From positions 6,014,001-6,078,000 of the forward strand of contig NZ_CP108677.1 of assembly GCF_035994945.1 (NCBI RefSeq): a stretch of 64,000 nt of DNA, given 5' to 3'. A program made the position numbers and the translations under genes. Positions 25,588-34,396 of this stretch are shown piece by piece (position 1 is the stretch's first letter; each line of letters opens with the position of its first letter). This DNA is from Streptomyces sp. NBC_01216 (GTDB lineage Bacteria > Actinomycetota > Actinomycetes > Streptomycetales > Streptomycetaceae). Below the pieces are notes generated by a model. That model was given only the letters and a program-made list of their open reading frames with translations. It was not told where the DNA came from and did not search any database.

Positions 25588-26337
25588 TCAGGTCAGGAAT
25601 CCGCGCAGCAGCGCCGCCGTGCCCCCGCAGTGCTCCCGCATCACCTCGCGCGCCCCGTCCGCGTCGCCGTCGAGCACCGCCTCCACCAGCGCCGTGTGCT
25701 GGTGCTGCGAGTGCTCCAGGTTCCGTACGAGCAGGGGGATGCCGTCCAGCAGGTCGTTCACGGTGGCCCGCACGGCCGCGTACTGCGCCGTGAGCGTCGG
25801 TGATCCGGACAGCTCGGCCAGCGTGAGGTGCAGCAGGGTGTCCTGGCGCCGGTAGTCGGCCAGCGGTGCGTCATGCGTCGCCGCGAGGGCCGTCCGCAGC
25901 CGGGCCGCGCCCTTCTCCGGCAGCCCGTGCGCCGCACACAGTCCCGCCGCCCCCACCTCCAGGACCTCGCGGAAGCGCAGTGTGTCCTCCATGTCGACCG
26001 AGGCGATCCGGCGGCGCAGCTCCGCCTCGTCGGCCGTCTGGGGGCGCTGCCGTACGAACGTTCCGCCGTAACGGCCCCGGCGGCTCTCCACCAGCCCCTG
26101 CTCCTGGAGGACCTTCAGGACCTCCCTCAGCGTCACCCGGCTGATCCCCATCCGCTCGGCCAGTTCGCGCTCGGCCGGCAGCCGCTCCCCGCCGGGCACC
26201 AGGCCCAGCCGGACCACCTGGAGGATCTGCTCCAGCGCCTCCTCGAAGCCGTTGCCCGCCCGGACCGGCCTCAGCACGGGTGTCAGCCGGTCCGGCACGT
26301 CCGCGCCCGCCTCCGTCTCGCCACCGATCTTCGCCAC
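25588..26337 (-). CDS. FadR-type GntR regulator of the gamma-glutamyl cluster
   Basis: A 249-aa FCD-class GntR protein. The winged helix (about 25-95) includes LPAERELAERMGISRVTLREV, and the FCD domain (about 110-245) has the conserved metal and ligand residues in ALAATHDAPLADYRRQD, DTLLHLTLAELSGS and HQHTALVEAVLDGDADGA. GTG at 26337 is preferred since AGGGGAA lies 8 nt upstream. It sits between the permease and the divergent GlnA4-like gene, each preceded by a copy of the ATGG-N9-ATACCTT motif. Confidence 0.88.
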   Translation of the reverse strand: MAKIGGETEAGADVPDRLTPVLRPVRAGNGFEEALEQILQVVRLGLVPGGERLPAERELAERMGISRVTLREVLKVLQEQGLVESRRGRYGGTFVRQRPQTADEAELRRRIASVDMEDTLRFREVLEVGAAGLCAAHGLPEKGAARLRTALAATHDAPLADYRRQDTLLHLTLAELSGSPTLTAQYAAVRATVNDLLDGIPLLVRNLEHSQHQHTALVEAVLDGDADGAREVMREHCGGTAALLRGFLT

Positions 26338-26361
26338 GTCGCGGTTTCCCCTTCCCAAGCA

Positions 26362-26381
26362 ATGGTCTTCGGCAATACCTT
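26362..26381. promoter_or_regulatory. Candidate GntR operator, site B
   Basis: Second copy of ATGG-N9-ATACCTT, in the 78-bp gap between the divergent gntR and glnA4-like genes. It could control both directions. Confidence 0.45.
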
Positions 26382-26415
26382 ATGGCTTCCGGATGGCCAA
26401 AGGAGGAGTTGTCCC

Positions 26416-27786
26416 GTGGCAGACCGCAAAGCCCCGCTCTCCGTCGAGGAGCTACGCGCCCTCGTCGGCAGCGGTGAGATCGACACCGTCGTCCTGGCCT
26501 TCCCCGACATGCAGGGGCGTCTCCAGGGCAAGCGGTTCGCCGCCCCGTTCTTCCTGACCGACGTGCTCGACCACGGCACCGAGGGCTGCAACTACCTGCT
26601 GGCCGTCGACGCCGAGATGAACACGGTCGACGGCTACGCGATGTCCTCCTGGGACAGCGGCTACGGCGACTTCGCCATGCACCCCGACCTCACCACCCTG
26701 CGCCGTGTGCCCTGGAACGAGGGTACGGCGATGCTCATGGCCGACCTCGCCTGGAACGACGGCTCGCCCGTCGTCGCCGCGCCCCGACAGATCCTGCGCC
26801 GCCAGCTGGAACGGCTCGCCGCACACGGCTACACCGCCCACGTCGGCACGGAGCTGGAGTTCATCGTCTTCAAGGACACCTACGAGCAGGCATGGGACGC
26901 GAACTACCGGAACCTGACCCCGGTCAACCAGTACAACATCGACTACTCCGTCCTCGGCACCGGACGCGTCGAACCGCTGCTGCGCCGCATCCGCAACGAG
27001 ATGGCCGGGGCGGGCCTGACCGTCGAATCCGCCAAGGGCGAGTGCAACCCGGGACAGCACGAGATCGCGTTCAAGTACGACGAGGCCCTCGTCACCTGCG
27101 ACCAGCACGCCGTCTACAAGACCGGCGCCAAGGAGATCGCCTCCCAGGAGGGCGTCTCGCTCACCTTCATGGCGAAGTACAACGCACGTGAGGGCAACTC
27201 CTGCCACATCCACCTCTCGCTCCAGTCCGTCGACGAGCCGGGCCGCAACATGATGGCCGGTGACGGGCCCGGCGGGATGTCGGAGGTGATGCGCCACTTC
27301 CTCGCCGGCCAGCTCGCCGCCCTGCGCGACTTCTCCCTTCTCTACGCCCCGAACATCAACTCGTACAAGCGTTTCCAGTCGGGCTCCTTCGCCCCGACCG
27401 CCGTCGCCTGGGGCGTGGACAACCGCACCTGCTCCCTGCGCGTCGTCGGTCACGGCCGCTCGATGCGCTTCGAGAACCGCCTCCCCGGAGGAGACGTCAA
27501 CCCCTACCTCGCGGTCGCCGGACTCGTCGCGGCCGGCCTGTACGGCATCGAGCAGCGACTCGAACTGCCCCCGGCCTGCGACGGCAACGCCTACACCGCC
27601 GAGTACGCCCATGTCCCCACCACGTTGCGCGAGGCCGCGGAGCTCTGGGAGACCAGCCCCGTCGCCAAGGCCGCCTTCGGCGACGAGGTCGTCGCGCACT
27701 ACCGCAACATGGCCCGCGTGGAACTCGACGCGTACGACGCCGCGGTGACCGACTGGGAGCTGCGCCGCTCCTTCGAACGCATGTGA
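26416..27786 (+). CDS. Glutamine synthetase-like gamma-glutamyl-amine ligase (GlnA4 type)
   Basis: A 456-aa glutamine synthetase-fold enzyme with ATP- and glutamate-binding motifs ELEFIVF, NPGQHEIAFKYDEAL, GNSCHIHLSL and NINSYKRFQSGSFAP. It lacks the adenylylation-site signature of true GSI, and the substrate region differs from GlnA. In S. coelicolor the homologue in this position, GlnA4, is reported to make gamma-glutamylethanolamide rather than glutamine. GTG at 26416 follows AGGAGGAG. It is the first gene of a tight operon: its stop overlaps the next start. No GS regulatory loop for nitrogen control was seen. Confidence 0.87.
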   Translation: MADRKAPLSVEELRALVGSGEIDTVVLAFPDMQGRLQGKRFAAPFFLTDVLDHGTEGCNYLLAVDAEMNTVDGYAMSSWDSGYGDFAMHPDLTTLRRVPWNEGTAMLMADLAWNDGSPVVAAPRQILRRQLERLAAHGYTAHVGTELEFIVFKDTYEQAWDANYRNLTPVNQYNIDYSVLGTGRVEPLLRRIRNEMAGAGLTVESAKGECNPGQHEIAFKYDEALVTCDQHAVYKTGAKEIASQEGVSLTFMAKYNAREGNSCHIHLSLQSVDEPGRNMMAGDGPGGMSEVMRHFLAGQLAALRDFSLLYAPNINSYKRFQSGSFAPTAVAWGVDNRTCSLRVVGHGRSMRFENRLPGGDVNPYLAVAGLVAAGLYGIEQRLELPPACDGNAYTAEYAHVPTTLREAAELWETSPVAKAAFGDEVVAHYRNMARVELDAYDAAVTDWELRRSFERM

Positions 27787-29159
27787 GGAAAGAGTTGCTC
27801 CAGGTACTCAACCCGGCGACCGAAGAGGTCGTCGCGACCGTCCCCGCCGCGAGCCGTGCGGACGTCGACGCCGCCGTCGTCCGCGCCGGCGCCGCCCAGC
27901 GAGGCTGGGCCGCCGCGTCCCCCGCCGACCGTGCCCGGCTGCTGCGCCGATTCGCCGCAGTCGTCGACGCCCATGTGGAGGAACTGGCCCTGCTGGAGGT
28001 CCGCGAGGCGGGCCACACCCTCGGCAACGCCCGCTGGGAGGCGGGGAACGTCCGGGACCTGCTCGACTTCGCCGCGGGAGGGGTCGAGCGCCTCAGCGGC
28101 CGGCAGATCCCGGTGGCCGGTGGCCTCGACATCACGATCCTCGAACCCCTCGGTGTCGTCGGCGTCATCGCGCCGTGGAACTTCCCCATGCCGATCGCCG
28201 CCTGGGCCCTCGCCCCGGCGCTCGCCGCCGGCAACGCGGTGATCCTCAAGCCCGCCGAGGTCACCCCCCTCACCGCGCTGCGGCTGGCGGAGCTCGCCCT
28301 CGACGCCGGCCTGCCCGAAGGACTCCTCCAAGTCCTGCCGGGGGAGGGCGCCGTCGCGGGCGACGCGCTCGTCCGGCACCCCGGGGTCGCCAAGATCGTC
28401 TTCACCGGTTCGACCCGGGTGGGCAAGAGCATCATGGCGACGTGTGCGGACCAGGTGAAGCGCGTGACCCTGGAACTCGGTGGCAAGAGCCCGAACATCG
28501 TCTTCGCCGACGCCGACGTCGAAGCGGCGGCGGCGGCGACCCCGATGTCCTTCCTCGACAACAGCGGCCAGGACTGCTGCGCCCGCACCCGCCTCCTCGT
28601 CCAGCGCTCCGTCTACGACCGGTTCCTGGAACTGCTCGCCCCGGCTGTCGAGGAGATCGTCGTCGGCGACCCGGCCGACGAGCGCACCCGGATGGGACCG
28701 CTGATCTCCCGGGCCCAGCTGGAACGGGTGCGTGCCTACGTCCCCGACTCCCTCCCCGGCATCCGGGGCAAGGCTCCCGAGGGACCCGGCTTCTGGTTCC
28801 CGCCGACCGTCCTGACCGGCGTCGCCGAGGACGCGCCCTGTGCCGTGGAAGAGGTCTTCGGCCCGGTCGCCGTCGTGCTGCCGTTCGAGGACGAGGCCGA
28901 CGCCGTCCGCCTCGCCAACGCCACCGAGTACGGGCTGTCCGGATCGATCTGGACCCGTGACGTGGGCCGCGCCGTCCGCGTCTCCCGCGCCGTCCGGGCC
29001 GGCAACCTCTCCGTCAACTCCCATTCCAGCGTCCGCTACTGGACTCCCTTCGGCGGCTACAAGCAGTCCGGCCTCGGCCGGGAGCTCGGCCCCGACGCCC
29101 TGACCGCCTTCACCGAGACCAAGAACGTCTTCATCAGCACGGAAAGCACGGAGGCATGA
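27783..29159 (+). CDS. Aldehyde dehydrogenase
   Basis: A 458-aa NAD(P)-dependent aldehyde dehydrogenase. Landmarks are GVIAPWNFPMPI, the Rossmann turn FTGSTRVGKSIM, the general-base Glu in TLELGGKSP, the catalytic Cys in NSGQDCCARTRLL (about residue 266), and EEVFGPVAVV. It likely oxidises a gamma-glutamylated aldehyde made by the neighbouring SDR. GTG at 27783 overlaps the upstream stop, but the in-frame TTG at 27795 has a better ribosome binding site (AGGAAAG), so the first four residues are uncertain. Confidence 0.92.
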   Translation: MRKELLQVLNPATEEVVATVPAASRADVDAAVVRAGAAQRGWAAASPADRARLLRRFAAVVDAHVEELALLEVREAGHTLGNARWEAGNVRDLLDFAAGGVERLSGRQIPVAGGLDITILEPLGVVGVIAPWNFPMPIAAWALAPALAAGNAVILKPAEVTPLTALRLAELALDAGLPEGLLQVLPGEGAVAGDALVRHPGVAKIVFTGSTRVGKSIMATCADQVKRVTLELGGKSPNIVFADADVEAAAAATPMSFLDNSGQDCCARTRLLVQRSVYDRFLELLAPAVEEIVVGDPADERTRMGPLISRAQLERVRAYVPDSLPGIRGKAPEGPGFWFPPTVLTGVAEDAPCAVEEVFGPVAVVLPFEDEADAVRLANATEYGLSGSIWTRDVGRAVRVSRAVRAGNLSVNSHSSVRYWTPFGGYKQSGLGRELGPDALTAFTETKNVFISTESTEA

Positions 29160-29947
29160 CTCACATGACCGACTCGATCGTCTGTCGCCGCCTCGTCGGC
29201 CGCACCGCCGTCATCACCGGAGCCGGCAGCGGCATCGGCCTCGCCACCGCACGCCGCCTGGCCTCCGAAGGCGCCCATGTCGTCTGCGGCGACATCGACG
29301 AGACCGCGGGAAAGGCCGCCGCGGAGGAGGTCGGCGGCACCTTCGTCCGGGTCGACGTCACCGACCCCGAGCAGGTCGAGGCGCTGTTCAAGACGGCCTT
29401 CGACACCTACGGCTCCGTCGACATCGCCTTCAACAACGCCGGAATCTCGCCCCCCGACGACGACTCCATCCTCACCACCGGCCTGGAGGCGTGGAAGCGC
29501 GTCCAGGACGTCAACCTCACCTCCGTCTACCTCTGCTGCAAGGCCGCCCTGCCCTACATGCGGCGCCAGGGCCGCGGTTCCATCATCAACACGGCCTCCT
29601 TCGTCGCCGTCATGGGCGCCGCCACGAGCCAGATCTCCTACACCGCCTCCAAGGGCGGCGTGCTCGCCATGTCCCGTGAACTGGGGGTCCAGTTCGCCCG
29701 CGACGGTATCCGCGTCAACGCGCTCTGCCCGGGGCCCGTCAACACCCCCCTCCTCCAGGAGCTGTTCGCCAAGGACCCGGAGCGCGCCGCCCGCCGTCTG
29801 GTGCACATCCCCGTCGGCCGGTTCGCCGAGGCCGAGGAGATCGCCGCGGCCGTGGCCTTCCTGGCCAGCGACGACTCCTCCTTCGTCAACGCCACCGACT
29901 TCCTCGTCGACGGCGGGATCTCCGGCGCCTACGTGACCCCCCTGTAG
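29156..29947 (+). CDS. Short-chain dehydrogenase/reductase
   Basis: A 263-aa classical SDR: TGAGSGIGLATARRL (about 17-31) for NAD(P), NNAGIS, the catalytic Ser in NTASFVAVMG and the YTASK pair (about 162-166), and C-terminal DGGISGAYV. The ATG overlaps the aldehyde dehydrogenase stop (ATGA), so glnA4-like, aldh and sdr form a coupled operon. In the gamma-glutamyl route it could oxidise gamma-glutamylethanolamide to the aldehyde. The exact substrate is inferred from context. Confidence 0.88.
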   Translation: MTHMTDSIVCRRLVGRTAVITGAGSGIGLATARRLASEGAHVVCGDIDETAGKAAAEEVGGTFVRVDVTDPEQVEALFKTAFDTYGSVDIAFNNAGISPPDDDSILTTGLEAWKRVQDVNLTSVYLCCKAALPYMRRQGRGSIINTASFVAVMGAATSQISYTASKGGVLAMSRELGVQFARDGIRVNALCPGPVNTPLLQELFAKDPERAARRLVHIPVGRFAEAEEIAAAVAFLASDDSSFVNATDFLVDGGISGAYVTPL

Positions 29948-30040
29948 GCCCCCGCGGCCGGGACACACCAGCGCGCCGACCGGCCGGCGGGGAGTCCGTG
30001 TACGGCTCACCAACCCGCGCTCCAGGCTGCGCGGACGGCC

Positions 30041-30320
30041 ATGACGACTCCGCCCGGCTGGTACCCGGACCCGGCTCTGCCCACCGTCGAACGCTCGTGG
30101 GACGGCACGTCCTGGACCGCGCACACCCGCGCGGCGGGGCCGACGGCGGTGGGGCCCGCGGCCGCCTCGCCGCCGCCCGCCGGGCGTCGCCGGGCCCTCC
30201 TGTGGAGCGCGGCGGCGACGCTGACGGCGCCCCAGGGAGCGAAGGGAGCCCCGCTCCCGTCCCGTTCCTCCCGCTTCCGGTCCTGCCGCCCCGTCGCCGG
30301 ACCGCCGCGCCGCCGGACGG
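30041..30320 (+). pseudogene. DUF2510-type protein relic
   Basis: The start MTTPPGWYPDPALPTVERSW followed by DGTSWTAHTR is a textbook DUF2510 motif, normally the N-terminus of a membrane protein. After about 55 residues the frame loses sense: the expected hydrophobic segment (RRRALLWSAAAT) breaks off into Arg/Pro-rich sequence and runs into the convergent gene. A frameshift or deletion is likely. The gene cannot be assigned a function. Confidence 0.4.
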
Positions 30321-31523
30321 TCAGAGAAAGGTGCGCCCCTCACCCCGGTAGGTGGGCACGGTCGCCGCGATCCGGTCGCCCTCCACCAGCCGCAGGCTGT
30401 CGAAGCGTTCGCACAGTTCGCCTGCCTTCGCGTGCCGGAACCACACCTTGTCGCCGATCAGGAGATCGTCCGCGGCGGAACCGAGCAGCGGCGTCTGCAC
30501 CTCGCCCGGCCCCTCCTGGGGCTCGTAGCGCAGGCCCTCCGGCAGGTAGGGGACGGGCAGCCGGTCCCGTCCGGCGGCGCCGGACGCGGGATAGCCGCCG
30601 CCGAGCACGGTCACCACGCCGACGCCGGGGCGGCGCACCACCGGCTGGGCGAACAGGGCCGCCGGGCGCCCGGTGAAGGACGTGTAGTGGTCGAAGAGCC
30701 GCGGCATGTACAAGCCGGACCCGGCCGCGATCTCCGTCACCGCGTCCTCGGCGGCCGTGTGCTGCACGCTGCCCGTGCCGCCCCCGTTGACGAACTCCAG
30801 ATCCGGTGCCACCGCCCGGACGGCGCGGACCACGGCGGCACGCCGGGTCGCGAGCTCCCTGCGGGCCGCGGACTGCATCAGGCGGACCGCGCGCGAACGC
30901 AGCGGCCGACCGGCGACGTCGTCTCCCACACCGGCGACGTGCCCCTCGTACGCCATGACGCCGACCAGCCGGAAGCCCGGCCGCCGCACCACCGACCGTG
31001 CCAGCTCCGCCAGCTGGGCGGGCTCGCGCAGAGGGGAACGCCGGGAACCGACCCTGACCCGCCCGCCGAGCAGCCGGAGCGAGGTGTCGAGCTCCAGACA
31101 GACCCGGACCTCCTCGGAACCGCCCGCACGCGCCTGGTCGACGAGGTCCAGCTGCGCCGGGTCGTCGACCATCACGGTCACGGCCGCCGCCAGTTTGGGA
31201 TCGGAGGTCAGCTCGCCGAAGGCGGCGCGGTCGGCGGAGGGATAGGCGAGGAGCACGTCCTCGAACCCGGCCCGGACCAGCCAGAGCGATTCGGCCAGTG
31301 TGAACGACATGATCCCGGCGAAGCCCTCGCGAGCCAGCACCCGCTCCAGGAGCGCACGGCACCGTACGGACTTGCTCGCGACCCGGATCGGCTTGCCTCC
31401 GGCCCGGCGTACCAGGTCGTCGGCGTTGGAGTCGAACGCCTCCAGGTCGACGATCGCCACGGGCGCGTCGAGTGCGGCGGTGGCCCGGTCGTACCGGGCC
31501 CGGTCGGCGGCACGGGGAGTCAT
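30321..31523 (-). CDS. Alanine racemase-like PLP barrel enzyme (amino acid deaminase/aldolase)
   Basis: A 400-aa protein with the alanine racemase N-terminal barrel. PVAIVDLEAFDSNADDLVRRA and KPIRVASKSVRC hold the PLP-binding Lys (about residue 46). GVMAYEGHVAGVG and FVNGGGTGSV resemble D-threonine aldolase and D-serine dehydratase relatives, and AAGSGLYMPRLFDHY precedes a short C-terminal beta domain. It probably acts on D- or beta-hydroxy amino acids. ATG at 31523. It diverges from the mycosin-associated gene pair. Confidence 0.83.
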   Translation of the reverse strand: MTPRAADRARYDRATAALDAPVAIVDLEAFDSNADDLVRRAGGKPIRVASKSVRCRALLERVLAREGFAGIMSFTLAESLWLVRAGFEDVLLAYPSADRAAFGELTSDPKLAAAVTVMVDDPAQLDLVDQARAGGSEEVRVCLELDTSLRLLGGRVRVGSRRSPLREPAQLAELARSVVRRPGFRLVGVMAYEGHVAGVGDDVAGRPLRSRAVRLMQSAARRELATRRAAVVRAVRAVAPDLEFVNGGGTGSVQHTAAEDAVTEIAAGSGLYMPRLFDHYTSFTGRPAALFAQPVVRRPGVGVVTVLGGGYPASGAAGRDRLPVPYLPEGLRYEPQEGPGEVQTPLLGSAADDLLIGDKVWFRHAKAGELCERFDSLRLVEGDRIAATVPTYRGEGRTFL

Positions 31524-31632
31524 GGCCCGAGCTTGCCAGACCGGGTTGCGGAGAGGTAGCCCCTGGGTTCCCATCCCGGAGGGAACAGCCCGTAGAGTGA
31601 CCGGCATTGCCGGTACGACCAGGGGGGTGGGG

Positions 31633-32949
31633 ATGACGACCGACTCACACCATCCCGCGTCCCGCATCACCGACGCGCTGCTTCCCGCCCCGCTCCCGCC
31701 CGCCGGTGCCCCCCGCGTCCCCGCGAGCGCCACGCCCGCCCTCCAGACCCCGGCCGCCCCGGGCCTCGTGCGCCCCCGCGCGGCGGATGTCCGGGAGTCC
31801 GCTCCGGCAGGGGCCGGTACGACGGAACCGCGCCCGGACGCCGGCCCCGGCGCCGACGGCTCGCGCCCCCGGACGCGCCCGCTGACCGGCGGTGAGCAGA
31901 GCCCGCCACCGCGCCCCGGACAGCCGGCCCCCGTCCCGCCCCGGCCCGCCGCACCGCCCGCGGCGGCTCCGCCCCCCGTAGCTCCGGCTCCCGCCGACGA
32001 GACGACCACCCGGCTGCGCCGTGTGCGTGCCGCCGACGCCACGAGCCCACACGGGCGGGCGTACCCACGGCCCACGCCCGCCGCGCCGCCCGGCGGCGCC
32101 TTCGGCGCCCGTCCCGAGCAGGCATACGGCACCTACGGCGCGTACCGCCCGTATGCCGCGCCCCCCGAGTCGCCCGGCGAGACCACCACGCGTCTGCGCC
32201 CGGTACGGGAACGCCGTACCGGCCGTACCGTCGCCGCCGGGGCGTGCCTCGTGCTCGGGCTCGGACTCGTCGGCGGAGCCGTCGCCGGAGCGGTGCTCGC
32301 CGCCACCGACGCCGTGAGGCCGGAGGAGCCCGCCGGCTTCGCCGAGGCGAGGACGCTGTGGCACAGCGTCCCCGTCGACACCCTCTTCCCCCGCAGCCTC
32401 CCCGGCCCCGGAGCGGGACCCGGCGGCGCCGCCCGTACCTGGACCCGCGTCGTCGTGGCGCCCGACGCCCCCTGCTCGACGGCCGTCCTGTCCGCAAGCC
32501 TGCTCACCGCCCTGCGGCCCGTCGGCTGCGACCGCGTCGTCCGCGCCACGTACACCGACGCCACCGCCACCAGCGTCATCACTGTCGGACTGGTCTTCAC
32601 CCAGGCGGACCCCGCCGCCATGCGCACCCTCGGCCCTGGGCTCGGAGCGGACGTCCCCCCCGCCTTGTCCGGAGCGGACACCGTCGCCGCCCGGTTCGGC
32701 GACGGACAGCGCGCCAGCTGGTGGACCCACCCCCTGCCCGACCTGCCCGTCGTCGTGTACTCCGTCTCCGGCTTCGCCGACGGCCGCCGCGTCCCCACCC
32801 CCCAGCCCGCCGACCAGGCCATGGCCGACGAGCAGACGACCGCTCCCGCCGAGGCGGGACTGGGCCACGAGGCCAAGGGAGTCGCCGACGGCGTCGAAGG
32901 CGGACTGCGCGCGGCGGTCGCCGCGGCGGCCGGGGGGAACACCCGGTGA
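31633..32949 (+). CDS. Pro-rich single-pass membrane protein, partner of the mycosin
   Basis: A 438-aa protein with a long Pro/Ala-rich cytoplasmic region (about 1-195), one membrane helix (TVAAGACLVLGLGLVGGAVA, about 200-225) and an extracellular domain of about 210 residues. The N-terminal half carries two copies of ETTTRLRxVR (about 118 and 186), which resemble phosphothreonine motifs used by Ser/Thr kinases and FHA domains. The ATG at 31633 follows GGGGTGGGG. It is translationally coupled (GTGA) to the subtilase gene. Function unknown. Confidence 0.72.
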   Translation: MTTDSHHPASRITDALLPAPLPPAGAPRVPASATPALQTPAAPGLVRPRAADVRESAPAGAGTTEPRPDAGPGADGSRPRTRPLTGGEQSPPPRPGQPAPVPPRPAAPPAAAPPPVAPAPADETTTRLRRVRAADATSPHGRAYPRPTPAAPPGGAFGARPEQAYGTYGAYRPYAAPPESPGETTTRLRPVRERRTGRTVAAGACLVLGLGLVGGAVAGAVLAATDAVRPEEPAGFAEARTLWHSVPVDTLFPRSLPGPGAGPGGAARTWTRVVVAPDAPCSTAVLSASLLTALRPVGCDRVVRATYTDATATSVITVGLVFTQADPAAMRTLGPGLGADVPPALSGADTVAARFGDGQRASWWTHPLPDLPVVVYSVSGFADGRRVPTPQPADQAMADEQTTAPAEAGLGHEAKGVADGVEGGLRAAVAAAAGGNTR

Positions 32950-34148
32950 CCCGTCGCCGACCGGGGCTCCACGCCCTCACCGCCGCTCTCCTCGCGAGCG
33001 CCTTCACCGTCCTTCCCGCGACCACCACGCCGGCGTTCGCGGACACCATCCGCGCCCGCCAGTGGGGTCTGGAGGCCCTGCACACCGCCGACGCCTGGCG
33101 TACGACGCAGGGCGAGGGCATCACCGTCGCCGTCCTCGACACCGGGGTCGACGCCGAACACCCCGACCTCGAGGGTTCCGTCCTGCCCGGCACCGACCTG
33201 ATCGGATTCGGCGCCGAACGCGGCGACCGCGCATGGGCTCGCCACGGCACCGCCATGGCCGGCATCATCGCCGGCCACGGGCACGGACCCGGCGGCGAGG
33301 ACGGTGTCCTCGGCATCGCCCCCCGGGTGAGCGTGCTGCCCGTCCGGGTCATCCTCGAAGGCACCGACAAAGCCCGGGAGAAGGCCCGCAAGAGCCGGGG
33401 CACGGCCCTGGCCGAGGGCATCCGCTGGGCGGTGGACCACGGAGCCGACGTCATCAACCTCTCCCTCGGCGACGACTCCAAGTCGGCCCATCCCGAGTCC
33501 GGCGAGGACGCCGCCGTCCAGTACGCCCTCGCCAAGGGCGTCTCCGTCGTGGCGTCGGCCGGCAACGGCGGTGAGAAGGGCGACCACATCTCGTACCCCG
33601 CGGCCTACCCGGGGGTGATAGCCGTCACCGCCGTCGACCGGTTCGGCACCCACGCGTCCTTCTCCACCAGCCGCTGGTACGCCACCGTGAGTGCCCCGGG
33701 CGTCGACATCGTCATCGCCGACCCCGACCGCCGCTACTACGAGGGCTGGGGCACCAGCGCCGCCGCCGCCTTCGTCTCCGGCGCCGTCGCCCTCGTCCGC
33801 TCCGCCCACCCCGACCTGACGCCCGCCCAGGTCAAGCGGTTGCTCGTCGACACCGCGCGGAACAGCCCGAAGGGCGGCCGGAGCGACGCGAAGGGGTACG
33901 GCACCGTCGACCCGGCCGCCGCCATCGAGGCCGGAGCCCGGCTCGCCGGCGCGGACCCGAAGGACGCCTCGGCCGGATACGCGGGGCGGTACTTCGGGCC
34001 CGGCCCCCGGCCGACGGGCGACGAGGGGCACCCGGTCGGACTGCTCGCTCCCGCCGCCGGCGGCCTCGGGGCCCTGCTGCTCGCTCTCGCGGTGGTCCTG
34101 TGGCGCGGACGCCTCGCCGGCCCCCGCCCGCCCCGCTCGTTCCTCTGA
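32946..34148 (+). CDS. Mycosin-type subtilisin protease (MycP-like)
   Basis: A 400-aa S8 serine protease. A signal peptide (about 1-32, ending PAFA) leads into the catalytic domain: Asp in VAVLDTGVDAEHP, His in WARHGTAMAGIIAG and Ser in WGTSAAAAFVSGAVALV. A C-terminal membrane helix (GGLGALLLALAVVLW) is followed by a short basic tail. This order is typical of mycosins, which are bound to type VII secretion systems, but no EccB/C/D/E or EsxA-like genes are in the window. It is coupled to the upstream membrane protein. Confidence 0.88.
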   Translation: MTRRRPGLHALTAALLASAFTVLPATTTPAFADTIRARQWGLEALHTADAWRTTQGEGITVAVLDTGVDAEHPDLEGSVLPGTDLIGFGAERGDRAWARHGTAMAGIIAGHGHGPGGEDGVLGIAPRVSVLPVRVILEGTDKAREKARKSRGTALAEGIRWAVDHGADVINLSLGDDSKSAHPESGEDAAVQYALAKGVSVVASAGNGGEKGDHISYPAAYPGVIAVTAVDRFGTHASFSTSRWYATVSAPGVDIVIADPDRRYYEGWGTSAAAAFVSGAVALVRSAHPDLTPAQVKRLLVDTARNSPKGGRSDAKGYGTVDPAAAIEAGARLAGADPKDASAGYAGRYFGPGPRPTGDEGHPVGLLAPAAGGLGALLLALAVVLWRGRLAGPRPPRSFL

Positions 34149-34310
34149 GAGCCTGTCGGGTGGCCTCTGACCGGGCGGTCACGGCCGGGCACGCACGTTG
34201 CCGGCGTCGCCGGGATGTCCGGTGGCTCCGCTACAGAGGCATTCCGGCGCCTTGGCATCGCACGCACCAGACCGCGTCCGCCGGTCGGCCGATGGCCACC
34301 CGACAGGCTC
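34149..34310. mobile_element. MITE-like element with 17-bp terminal inverted repeats
   Basis: GAGCCTGTCGGGTGGCC (34149-34165) and its exact complement (34294-34310) bound 162 bp. A TGA lies directly outside each end (34146-34148, also the mycosin stop codon, and 34311-34313), consistent with a 3-bp target duplication. The interior of 128 bp has no coding capacity. This is the profile of a miniature transposable element mobilised by a transposase in trans. A 16/17 copy of the end lies at 21928. Confidence 0.6.
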
Positions 34311-34384
34311 TGACGCGCCGCGGCTGCGAGCCCGCCGCGGGAGCCCCGGCCGACCCGCGGGGAAACCCGGCGCCCCGCGCCGGT

Positions 34385-34396
34385 TAGGCTCGTCGG
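34385..34396 (+). promoter_or_regulatory. Candidate leaderless promoter of the SseB gene
   Basis: TAGGCT at 34385-34390 lies exactly 6 nt before the GTG at 34397, with no ribosome binding site. Confidence 0.45.

Noticed and set aside
24091..25803. A long plus-strand frame across the permease gene
   Set aside because: Composition (Arg/Gly/Gln/Glu) is that of an antisense shadow; the permease frame has clear membrane helices.
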